A stretch of 6,006 bases of DNA, taken from an uncultured Collinsella sp. (lineage in GTDB: Bacteria; Actinomycetota; Coriobacteriia; Coriobacteriales; Coriobacteriaceae). The notes under the pieces are model-generated. The model saw only the letters and a program-made list of their open reading frames with translations. It was not told where the DNA came from and made no database searches. Shown piece by piece: positions 1 to 4,803 of the stretch. The position numbers and the translations under genes are program-made. The DNA is taken from positions 1 to 6,006 of the forward strand of contig USJB01000081.1 of NCBI GenBank assembly GCA_900554905.1. The letters are read 5' to 3'. Position 1 is the first letter of the stretch. The number at the start of each line of letters is the position of its first letter.

Positions 1-537
1 ACCGGCACCTGCAAGCGCTGCGGCGTGAGCGGCGTGTGCTTCAAGATCGGCCCCACAACCGCAATCAGCGCCGCCCGCTCCGCGCAGACCGCCAAAATAG
101 TTACTCAGCAGCTCGCGGCATTCATCCGCCAGGACCCCAGCCGTCACGTTAAACCGATGATTCAGGCGCGAGTCGGCATTCAAATCGTATAGGGATCCCA
201 ACGCGCCCGCCTTGGCGTCGCTCGCGCCATACACGCAGCGCCCCACGCGCGCGTTAACCATAAGCCCCGCGCACATGCAGCAGGGCTCGAGCGTCACGTA
301 GACCGTACAATCGGAAAGGCGCCAGCGACCGAGCGACCGAGCGGCAGCGCACAGGGCCGCGAACTCTGCATGAGCCGAAGGATCCTGATCGAGCTCGCGC
401 CGATTGTGCGCCCTCGCGACGATCTCGCCGTCGCGCACCACTACGGCTCCGATGGGCACCTCGCCCACCGCCGCGGCGGCTCGCGCCTCCGCCAGCGCCT
501 CGCGCATGAACTTCTCGTCGATTCCGGTGCTCGTCAT
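1..537 (-). CDS. tadA: tRNA-specific adenosine deaminase TadA (3' end cut by window edge)
   Basis: Zinc-dependent deaminase that converts the wobble adenosine 34 of tRNA-Arg(ACG) to inosine in the cytoplasm, so that one tRNA reads several CGN codons. The minus strand from 537 reads 179 codons to the window edge without a stop. Visible motifs are GEVPIGAVVV (about 26-35), DPSAHAE (52-58; His56 zinc ligand, Glu58 proton shuttle), TLEPCCMCAG (82-91; Cys86 and Cys89 zinc ligands) and DAKAGALGSL. Spacing of these residues matches E. coli TadA (His57, Cys87, Cys90) with an offset of one. The start is set by an AGGGAGGG ribosome binding site 6 nt upstream of ATG. TadA of other bacteria is usually about 150-170 residues and the conserved fold ends near residue 148, so a tail of at least 30 Ala/Gly-rich residues, including two Cys and two His, is extra. 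It is divergent from the tRNA-Ser gene with 51 bp between them. Family identity is certain; the C-terminus is unseen. Confidence 0.97.
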   Translation of the reverse strand, partial: MTSTGIDEKFMREALAEARAAAAVGEVPIGAVVVRDGEIVARAHNRRELDQDPSAHAEFAALCAAARSLGRWRLSDCTVYVTLEPCCMCAGLMVNARVGRCVYGASDAKAGALGSLYDLNADSRLNHRFNVTAGVLADECRELLSNYFGGLRGAGGADCGCGADLEAHAAHAAALAGAG

Positions 538-543
538 CGTTCG

Positions 544-551
544 CCCTCCCT
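544..551 (-). promoter_or_regulatory. ribosome binding site of tadA
   Basis: The minus strand reads AGGGAGGG, followed by 6 nt and then ATG at 537. This fixes the tadA start and gives the normal TadA N-terminal helix (about 20 residues before the GEVPIGA motif). Confidence 0.8.
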
Positions 552-572
552 GTTACAAATCCAAAACGATGC

Positions 573-578
573 TATCAT
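573..578 (+). promoter_or_regulatory. possible -10 box of the tRNA-Ser gene
   Basis: TATCAT sits 10 nt before the first base of the mature tRNA, a suitable distance for a transcript with a very short 5' leader. A candidate -35 (TGTTAC, 551-556, 16-bp spacer) is poor and overlaps the tadA ribosome binding site. The assignment rests on position and the -10 only. Confidence 0.35.
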
Positions 579-588
579 TACGACTCAC

Positions 589-678
589 GGAGAGATGGCA
601 GAGCGGTTGAATGCGGCGGTCTTGAAAACCGTTGAGCGCGAGAGCGTTCCGGGGGTTCGAATCCCCCTCTCTCCGCCA
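589..678 (+). tRNA. tRNA-Ser, anticodon UGA
   Basis: A 90-nt class II tRNA. Acceptor stem GGAGAGA (589-595) pairs with TCTCTCC (668-674), discriminator G675, and the terminal CCA (676-678) is encoded. The anticodon stem 616-620/628-632 encloses the loop CTTGAAA with anticodon TGA at 623-625, reading UCA and, with wobble modification, other UCN codons. The long variable arm (about 633-650) forms a hairpin of about five pairs around a GAGA loop, the recognition feature of seryl-tRNA synthetase. The T arm is GGGGG-TTCGAAT-CCCCC (651-667). The gene is divergent from tadA and convergent with the TetR gene, whose stop codon begins 3 nt downstream, with no intrinsic terminator visible between them. 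Confidence 0.98.
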
Positions 679-681
679 CTC

Positions 682-1278
682 CTAGTGATGCACCGGTGTC
701 ATGGTCCGCTCAAACAACGCATCGACCACGTCGGCTATCTCAGGTCGGCGCTCAAGATCGTGGCCCGATTCCCACCATATCGTGAAAAGTCGAATAATAC
801 CGCCGGCGACAAACTCAGACGTCGTCTCGAGTGACACGGGGGCCAGGGCATCCTCGGCAAGCACGTTCATCACGCGCTCGCGGATGGAGCGGGCAATGCG
901 GTCGCAAATAACGTTGGTCAACATGCCCGACATGCTGCTTGCCAAAATGTTATCCATGAGCTGCTCATGCGCCAGAATCAGATCCATGGCATCGGCGAAC
1001 ACTTCGTGGCGAAGCGTGCGTACGTCCTCGGCGCCCTCCGCGCCATCCGCATCGGCCCGCTTTTGCGGCAGGCCCGACATGAGCTCATCGATATAAAAGG
1101 CAAAGTAATCGTTCTTGTCGCGAAAGTGCTTGTAGAACGTCGTGCGGCGAATCATGGCGCGGTCGCACAGCATGGCGACCGTCAGGTCCTCAAACCGATG
1201 CTCCTCGAGAAGCTCGGTAAAGGCATCGAACAGGGCGCGGTAGGTTTTCTTGATGCGAAGGTCCACTGGTATCGCCAT
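682..1278 (-). CDS. TetR/AcrR-family transcriptional regulator
   Basis: One-component repressor-type regulator that would bind a palindromic operator as a dimer; the ligand is unknown. With the ATG at 1278 the protein has 198 residues, normal for the family. The N-terminal helix-turn-helix domain spans about residues 7-60: LRIKKTYRALFDAF (helix 1), DLTVAMLCDRA (helix 2) and a recognition helix followed by the hallmark TTFYKHFRDKNDYF (46-59). A hydrophilic Asp/Glu/Ala-rich linker (74-86) leads to a helical ligand-binding domain with TIWWESG near 166-172, a motif typical of TetR C-terminal domains. The start is uncertain: no clear ribosome binding site is seen. GAGG abuts the ATG with no spacer, and a TTG at 1305 would add nine residues. 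It is divergent from lemA with 200 bp of inverted-repeat-rich DNA between them, so autoregulation or control of lemA is a reasonable inference. The target gene cannot be named from sequence. Confidence 0.9.
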   Translation of the reverse strand: MAIPVDLRIKKTYRALFDAFTELLEEHRFEDLTVAMLCDRAMIRRTTFYKHFRDKNDYFAFYIDELMSGLPQKRADADGAEGAEDVRTLRHEVFADAMDLILAHEQLMDNILASSMSGMLTNVICDRIARSIRERVMNVLAEDALAPVSLETTSEFVAGGIIRLFTIWWESGHDLERRPEIADVVDALFERTMTPVHH

Positions 1279-1370
1279 CCTCAGGGCAAAGACAACACTC
1301 GTCAATCTGTCGCATATCTTACACCTGTATCGCCCGCCCCCTGGCGAATGGCCTTACCTTGGTGGAAACA

Positions 1371-1427
1371 TAACGCTTACCGGAAAGTTCGGTATCGCCA
1401 AAGGTTGCGGGTATACTAGTAGCGTTA
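1371..1427. promoter_or_regulatory. nested inverted repeats in the tetR-lemA divergent promoter region
   Basis: TAACGCT (1371-1377) and AGCGTTA (1421-1427) are perfect 7-bp inverted arms 43 bp apart. Immediately inside the left arm lies TACCG-N7-CGGTA (1378-1394), a 17-bp dyad. TACTAGTA (1414-1421) is an 8-bp palindrome overlapping the lemA -10 box. The position between a TetR gene and a divergent gene suggests operator function, but the arms are short and the assignment is inference. Confidence 0.4.
1412..1417 (+). promoter_or_regulatory. probable -10 box of lemA
   Basis: TATACT differs from the TATAAT consensus at one position and lies 53 nt upstream of the lemA ribosome binding site. The -35 region is poor (TTCGGT, 1388-1393, 18-bp spacer) and coincides with one arm of the TACCG/CGGTA dyad, which could suit an activated or repressed promoter. 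Confidence 0.5.
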
Positions 1428-1478
1428 CACCAACGGCAGCCGGCGGAAGACGCCGCGGCCATTCGAAACGGAGACACC

Positions 1479-2030
1479 ATGATTCCCGTCATCATCGGTA
1501 TCGTTGTTGTCATTGTGATTGTCTGCGCCATCGCCGGCATCTACAACAACATGGTCACCAAGCGTAACCGCATCGATAACGCCTGGCAGAACATCGATAC
1601 GCAGCTGCAACGCCGCAACGACCTGATCCCCAACCTGGTCGAGACCGTCAAGGGCTACGCCAAGCACGAGCAGGAGACGCTCTCCGCCGTGATCAGCGCG
1701 CGTAACACCGCCGTCAAGGCCACCACGCCCGAGGCCAAGATGGAAGCCGACAACGTGCTGACCGGTGCACTGCGCCAGCTCTTCGCCGTGGCCGAGGCCT
1801 ATCCCGATCTTAAGGCAAACACCAACTTTACGCAGCTGCAGGCATCGCTCGAGGATACCGAAAACAAGATTAGCTATGCACGCCAGAGCTACAACGACTG
1901 CGTACTCAGCTACAACAACGCCATTCAGACGTTCCCGGCTGTCATCTTTGCCGGCATCTTCCAGTTTAAGGAGCGCCAGGGCTTCGAGGCCGCCGAAGCA
2001 GCCCGCCAGGCCCCGACCGTCAAGTTCTAG
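1479..2030 (+). CDS. lemA: LemA family membrane-anchored protein
   Basis: LemA proteins are small, single-span, mostly helical envelope proteins of unknown molecular function. The family name comes from a Listeria antigen. The 183-residue product has a hydrophobic N-terminal segment (about 2-22, rich in Ile/Val) followed by the family signature: YNNMVTKRNRIDNAWQNID (22-40), QLQRRNDLIPNLVETVKGYA (42-61), YPDLKANTNF (108-117), LEDTENKISYARQSYND (124-140), and the C-terminal SYNNAIQTFPAVIFAG (144-159). Length is normal. GGAGA at 1470-1474, four bases before ATG, supports the start. In many bacteria lemA sits beside a TPM-domain/DUF2207 gene or htpX; here it stands alone, closed by a strong terminator 36 nt downstream, and faces a divergent TetR gene. 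The family call is sure; the role is not known. Confidence 0.97.
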   Translation: MIPVIIGIVVVIVIVCAIAGIYNNMVTKRNRIDNAWQNIDTQLQRRNDLIPNLVETVKGYAKHEQETLSAVISARNTAVKATTPEAKMEADNVLTGALRQLFAVAEAYPDLKANTNFTQLQASLEDTENKISYARQSYNDCVLSYNNAIQTFPAVIFAGIFQFKERQGFEAAEAARQAPTVKF

Positions 2031-2066
2031 TAGTTTGGCAGCGCATCCTTAATCGGCCAAATGCAT

Positions 2067-2112
2067 AAACCGCCCCGTCGAATGCATACTCCGACGGGGC
2101 GGTTTCCTTTTT
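2067..2112 (+). terminator. Rho-independent terminator of lemA
   Basis: A perfect 14-bp stem, AAACCGCCCCGTCG (2067-2080) with CGACGGGGCGGTTT (2092-2105), encloses an 11-nt loop and is followed by CCTTTTT. It lies 36 nt after the lemA stop. ATGCAT occurs just before the stem (2061-2066) and again in the loop (2082-2087). Confidence 0.93.
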
Positions 2113-2130
2113 CGCGATGGTCCCCCTCTA

Positions 2131-2343
2131 AGCGCCGTGCATTTTTAGGAGTATTCAACATAACCAAGAGCTTCGGGCGCTACAATAAATGCCAAAGACC
2201 GCGAATATCCCTGCAAATCAAACGCTGTCAGCCCATAACCCCGCCCATCATTCGTAGAAAACATCGAGAAATCCCGATTTTTTGCCCGAGGTCGGTATGC
2301 AGGGGCCTTCGATTGCAGAATACTCGCAAAAATGCACGTCGCC
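2131..2343. repeat. MITE-like element with imperfect terminal inverted repeats, no gene
   Basis: GTGCATTTTTAGGAGTATTC (2137-2156) is inverted at 2318-2337, where the complement reads GTGCATTTTTGCGAGTATTC: 18 of 20 positions match. The match extends outward over six more bases (AGCGCC against GGCGAC, 4 of 6). A second inner pair, CCCTGCA (2209-2215) and TGCAGGG (2298-2304), nests inside. The roughly 210-bp body is AT-richer than its surroundings and contains no credible gene. A minus-strand reading frame of 129 codons crosses it (2534 to 2145), but it starts inside the palindrome at 2450-2573 and shows no family motif. Terminal inverted repeats plus a short non-coding body are what a non-autonomous MITE shows. 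No clear target-site duplication is visible, so mobility is inferred, and a large two-armed hairpin is the alternative. Confidence 0.5.
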
Positions 2344-2362
2344 ACCACCCCCACATGGCGCG

Positions 2363-2396
2363 AAGCAAAACAAAAGCGCAGCCTAAAAGGCCGCGC
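2363..2396 (-). terminator. hairpin terminator, best on the minus strand
   Basis: GCGCAGCC (2376-2383) and GGCCGCGC (2389-2396) form a stem of seven pairs with one A.C mismatch and a 5-nt loop. Read on the minus strand it is followed at once by TTTTGTTTTGC, a good U-tract, so it could stop readthrough from ilvE. On the plus strand a T6 run (2403-2408) lies 6 nt past the stem, so weaker plus-strand activity is possible. Confidence 0.6.
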
Positions 2397-2449
2397 ACCA
2401 TCTTTTTTCAGGTTAATTATTGCCCGCACGACGATGCCGAGGTAACGCA

Positions 2450-2573
2450 GGCCCGAGGGCACCTTCCTTTCCGGCGCACTCCGCAGGACGAAAGAACCTC
2501 CGCCGCACAAAGTGCGCAGCGGAGGTTCTTTCATGTCCGAGGACGCGCCGGAAAGGAAGGTCGCTCTCGGGCC
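2450..2573. repeat. 124-nt nested palindrome downstream of ilvE
   Basis: Concentric inverted arms, outside in: GGCCCGAG (2450-2457) with CTCGGGCC (2566-2573), 8 bp; ACCTTCCTTTCCGGCGC (2461-2477) with its exact complement at 2545-2561, 17 bp; GGAC (2486-2489) with GTCC (2535-2538); GAAAGAACCTCCGC (2490-2503) with GCGGAGGTTCTTTC (2519-2532), 14 bp; CGCAC (2504-2508) with GTGCG (2512-2516), closing on an AAA loop. With TCC/GGA at 2480-2482/2541-2543 this gives about 51 pairs with small internal loops. It begins 16 bp beyond the ilvE stop. The inner stem carries a U-rich 3' side (TTCTTTC) in both orientations and may terminate transcription, but no classical T-tract follows the outer stem. Whether it is a dispersed repeat, an RNA processing or stability hairpin, or both, cannot be told from one copy. 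Confidence 0.85.
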
Positions 2574-2589
2574 GGACAGCTAAGACAGC

Positions 2590-3642
2590 TTATGCGACGG
2601 TGTAAACCCAGTTGTGCTTATCCTCGACAGCACCAGACTGGATGCCGGTCAGGGTCTCGCGGAGCTTCTTCATCACAGGGCCGATCTCGGTGTAGCCAGC
2701 CGGGAAGGTCACGGTCTCGTCGGCGCCGTAAACCTTGTTGTCGATCTCGCCAACCGGGGAGATGACGGCAGCGGTGCCGCACAGGCCGCACTCGACAAAG
2801 GTACCGGCCTTGACCTCGGCCCACTCGACGGGACGCTGGTCAACGGTCATGCCCAGGTCCTGAGCAACCTGAACGAGCGAACGACGGGTGATGGAAGGCA
2901 GGATGGAGTCGGTGTGCGACTGCGGAACGACGAGCGTGCCGTCCTCCTTCACGAACAGGACGTTGGCGCCACCGGTCTCCTCGACATAGGTGCGGGACTC
3001 GGAGTCGAGATACAGGTTCTCGGCATAGCCCTCGCGGTGAGCCTCCATCGTGGGCTTGAGGGACATGGCGTAGTTCAGGCCGGCCTTGATGTTGCCAGTG
3101 CCGTGCGGTGCGGCGCGGTCATACTCGGAAACGCGCAGTTTGACGGGCTTGAGGCCACCCTTAAAGTACGGACCGACCGGGGTCACGAGAATGCGGAACG
3201 TGTACTCAGGAGCGGGAGCCACGCCGATCACGTCACCAGAGCCGATCATAAACGGACGCACGTACAGGGTCGCGCCGGAACCGAAGGGCGGAACCCATGC
3301 GGCGTTGGCAGAAACGACCTGCTTGACGGCCTCAACGAACTTGTCCTTGGGGAACGGGGGCATCTCCAGACGCTGAGCGGAGTTGTACATACGCTCGGCG
3401 TTCATGTCGGGACGGAAGCAAACGATGCTGCCGTCCTCGGCGGTGTAGGCCTTCAGGCCCTCAAAGACCTCCTGGCAGTAATGGAAGATGCCACCGCACT
3501 CGGAGACGTGCAGGGTGTGGTCGGTGGTCAGGCCGCCCTCGTCCCACTCGCCATCCTTCCAATGAGCCTCGTAGCTGTAATCGGTCTTCATGTAGCCAAA
3601 GCCGAGGCTACCCCAATCGATATCCTTCTTCTCGACAGTCAT
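2590..3642 (-). CDS. ilvE: branched-chain amino acid aminotransferase
   Basis: PLP-dependent fold class IV transaminase that interconverts Leu, Ile and Val with their 2-oxo acids using glutamate/2-oxoglutarate: the last step of branched-chain amino acid synthesis, in the cytoplasm. The product of 350 residues belongs to the longer, eukaryote-like BCAT subgroup. Seen: VFEGLKAY (59-66), LYVRPFMIGSGDVIGVAP (126-143), GPYFKGG (157-163), GTGNIKAGLNYA (181-192) with the Schiff-base Lys186, YVEETGGANVLF (219-230) with the Glu expected to contact the PLP ring nitrogen, SILPSITRRS (246-255), and ECGLCGTAAVISPV (284-297) near the phosphate site. The start at 3642 is chosen because AAGGAG lies 6 nt upstream. 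The frame stays open 49 codons further (to 3789), but that stretch is Arg/Cys-rich and unlike the family. The gene is single, with no other ilv or leu gene adjacent; its 3' end abuts the large palindrome at 2450-2573. Confidence 0.98.
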   Translation of the reverse strand: MTVEKKDIDWGSLGFGYMKTDYSYEAHWKDGEWDEGGLTTDHTLHVSECGGIFHYCQEVFEGLKAYTAEDGSIVCFRPDMNAERMYNSAQRLEMPPFPKDKFVEAVKQVVSANAAWVPPFGSGATLYVRPFMIGSGDVIGVAPAPEYTFRILVTPVGPYFKGGLKPVKLRVSEYDRAAPHGTGNIKAGLNYAMSLKPTMEAHREGYAENLYLDSESRTYVEETGGANVLFVKEDGTLVVPQSHTDSILPSITRRSLVQVAQDLGMTVDQRPVEWAEVKAGTFVECGLCGTAAVISPVGEIDNKVYGADETVTFPAGYTEIGPVMKKLRETLTGIQSGAVEDKHNWVYTVA

Positions 3643-3648
3643 ATGTCG

Positions 3649-3654
3649 CTCCTT
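3649..3654 (-). promoter_or_regulatory. ribosome binding site of ilvE
   Basis: The minus strand reads AAGGAG, 6 nt before ATG at 3642. It decides the start against the longer in-frame candidate at 3789. Confidence 0.9.
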
Positions 3655-3796
3655 ACATACACGGTTGCATACTCGCGAACCCGCACGCAAGGACCGAAGC
3701 CGGCCGCGTCGCAACGTCGCATACCCGGAAGCGTAGAGCCGGGCAGGACACGCGGGCAGCATCGAAGCCGATGGCACGTCGATTCGCATTCAGGTG

Positions 3797-3802
3797 ATTG
3801 TA
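3797..3802 (-). promoter_or_regulatory. possible -10 box of ilvE
   Basis: The minus strand reads TACAAT, about 155 nt upstream of the ilvE ATG. The best -35 at normal spacing (TTTTAT) is weak. The AT-rich stretch just upstream (about 3822-3865) holds the dyad CTTTA-N6-TAAAG (3833-3848). If correct, ilvE has a leader of roughly 150 nt. Confidence 0.35.
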
Positions 3803-3864
3803 CTCCCCGCACGCCTTGGATAAAACGTTTTTCTTTAACTAAGTAAAGTATTTTCATTTGAACG

Positions 3865-3904
3865 AAGCTAAAGAGGCCCGCCACCGTAAGCGGTGACGGG
3901 CCTC
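3865..3904 (-). terminator. Rho-independent terminator of the DedA gene
   Basis: On the minus strand, GAGGCCCGTCACC pairs with GGTGGCGGGCCTC (13 pairs, one G.T) around a 6-nt loop, spanning 3904-3873, and is followed by TTTAGCTT. It lies 37 nt beyond the DedA stop and separates that gene from the downstream ilvE promoter region. There is no T-tract on the plus side. Confidence 0.85.
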
Positions 3905-3941
3905 AACGACACAGTTTGTGCGCTGCCTCGAGCTACGCGTT

Positions 3942-4580
3942 CTATTTGCCCAGCTTGGCCTTAACCAGGCCGACCACGGTCGGGATGATCGACACGGCGA
4001 CGATGCCGATAATCAGCAGCTCAAAGTGCTCCTGCACAAACGGAATGCCACCAAAGAAGTAACCCAGCAGCGTAAAGACCGTCGACCAGGTAATGCCACC
4101 CAGCACGTTAAAGATGACAAAGTTGCGCCAGTGCATGCCGCCCATGCCGGCGATAAAAGGCACAAAGGTGCGGATGAACGGGAAGAAGCGACCGAGGAAG
4201 ATGGCCAGATGGCCCCACTTATCCAGGAAATCCTCGGACTTTTTGATGCGCTCGGGCGTCATGGCCTTTACCTTGCCCGAGGCGATGATCTTGCGGCCAA
4301 AGAAGTGGCCGATCATAAAGTTGCACTGATCGCCCAGGATGGCTGCGGCCCATGCGGTGGCCAGAAGCGCCACGATGTTAAAGCCGCCGTTGTGGGCAAA
4401 GAAACCCGAGGCGAACAGCAGCGAATCACCGGGAAGGAACGGGAAGAACACCACGCCCGTCTCGATAAAGATGATCAGGAACACGCAGCCGTAGGCCATA
4501 AGCGGGCCGGCGGCGATCCAGCTGGCGATCGCGGTGCGCGGGTCCTTAAGCAGCTCGGCGATAAAATTGATGAAACCCAT
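3942..4580 (-). CDS. DedA family (SNARE-associated/VTT domain) membrane protein
   Basis: Polytopic inner-membrane protein of the DedA superfamily. Members support membrane energetics and envelope integrity, and some (UptA type) are reported to recycle undecaprenyl phosphate across the membrane. The 212-residue product has hydrophobic stretches near 24-40, 43-61, 66-92, 125-145, 154-178 and 186-206. Diagnostic motifs are FIETGVVFFPFLPGDSLLFA (38-57) and GRFFPFIRTFVPFIAGMGGM (130-149). Glu40, Asp52, Arg131 and Arg137 sit one position from the essential Glu39, Asp51, Arg130 and Arg136 of E. coli YqjA, so the protein looks fully functional. The ATG at 4580 is preferred because GAGAGG lies 9 nt upstream (4590-4595); a start at 4664 would add 28 residues of hydrophilic sequence foreign to the family. 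It is monocistronic, divergent from cysE, with a terminator after it. The substrate cannot be assigned. Confidence 0.95.
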   Translation of the reverse strand: MGFINFIAELLKDPRTAIASWIAAGPLMAYGCVFLIIFIETGVVFFPFLPGDSLLFASGFFAHNGGFNIVALLATAWAAAILGDQCNFMIGHFFGRKIIASGKVKAMTPERIKKSEDFLDKWGHLAIFLGRFFPFIRTFVPFIAGMGGMHWRNFVIFNVLGGITWSTVFTLLGYFFGGIPFVQEHFELLIIGIVAVSIIPTVVGLVKAKLGK

Positions 4581-4626
4581 GAAGTAAAACCTCTCAGTTG
4601 TGGGCGCGGATACGTCCAAGTTGACC

Positions 4627-4660
4627 AGTATACGGTTGCGGTGCCCCCTCGTGCGCAACC
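4627..4660 (-). promoter_or_regulatory. probable dedA promoter with 7-bp inverted repeat
   Basis: The minus strand reads TATACT at 4632-4627, about 50 nt upstream of the dedA ATG. TTGCGC (4658-4653) could be a -35, but the spacer is 20 bp, longer than usual. GGTTGCG (4634-4640) and CGCAACC (4654-4660) are perfect inverted arms with a 13-nt spacer. They cover the space between these boxes and form a possible operator. Confidence 0.4.
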
Positions 4661-4745
4661 CCACAAAAGCATGACTCCATTACCAGCAAGTTTGCATAAC
4701 TGACACTTGTAGCGCAAAGCCGCCAAGATTGTCCTTTTTAATCCC

Positions 4746-4762
4746 TAGCGAATCGCTATACT
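4746..4762 (+). promoter_or_regulatory. probable cysE -10 box overlapped by a 13-bp palindrome
   Basis: TATACT (4757-4762) lies 28 nt before the cysE ribosome binding site. TAGCGA-A-TCGCTA (4746-4758) is a perfect dyad of 6-bp arms around one base; it covers the spacer end and the first two bases of the -10. No good -35 exists at 16-18 bp. A regulator bound here would sit on the promoter, so control of cysteine synthesis at this site is a reasonable inference. Confidence 0.5.
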
Positions 4763-4790
4763 TTATTGAATCGCATTGCCATGGCGCTAA

Positions 4791-4797
4791 GGGAGGG
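4791..4797 (+). promoter_or_regulatory. ribosome binding site of cysE
   Basis: GGGAGGG is followed by 6 nt and the GTG at 4804. It decides the start against an in-frame TTG at 4729, which would lie upstream of the probable -10 box. Confidence 0.85.
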
Positions 4798-4803
4798 CGG
4801 CCG

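Noticed and set aside
2145..2534. 129-codon minus-strand open frame in the lemA-ilvE spacer
   Set aside because: It starts inside the 124-nt palindrome, crosses a hairpin terminator and the whole inverted-repeat element, has no convincing ribosome binding site and shows no family motif. If the element is repeated in the genome, similar database hits would only reflect the repeat.
2061..2765. 234-codon plus-strand open frame
   Set aside because: It begins in the lemA terminator and runs into ilvE antisense; composition is Arg/Pro/Ser-rich, as in shadow frames of GC-rich DNA.
3643..3789. 49-codon N-terminal extension of ilvE
   Set aside because: The sequence is unlike any BCAT N-terminus, and an ideal AAGGAG lies before the ATG at 3642.
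2614..3846. 410-codon plus-strand frame antisense to ilvE
   Set aside because: Pure shadow of a clear aminotransferase gene in the complementary frame; no motif and no ribosome binding site.
3643..3864. T-box or other riboswitch upstream of ilvE
   Set aside because: No T-box anti-terminator core (TGGNACCGCG-like) or other conserved riboswitch core could be found on the minus strand.
4581..4664. 28-codon N-terminal extension of the DedA protein
   Set aside because: It covers the probable promoter and is not found in DedA proteins; GAGAGG precedes the ATG at 4580.
3918..4703. 261-codon plus-strand frame antisense to dedA
   Set aside because: Hydrophilic mirror of a membrane protein with conserved DedA motifs on the other strand.
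4729..4803. 25-codon N-terminal extension of cysE from TTG
   Set aside because: It would begin upstream of the probable -10 box and lacks a ribosome binding site; the GTG at 4804 has GGGAGGG 6 nt before it.
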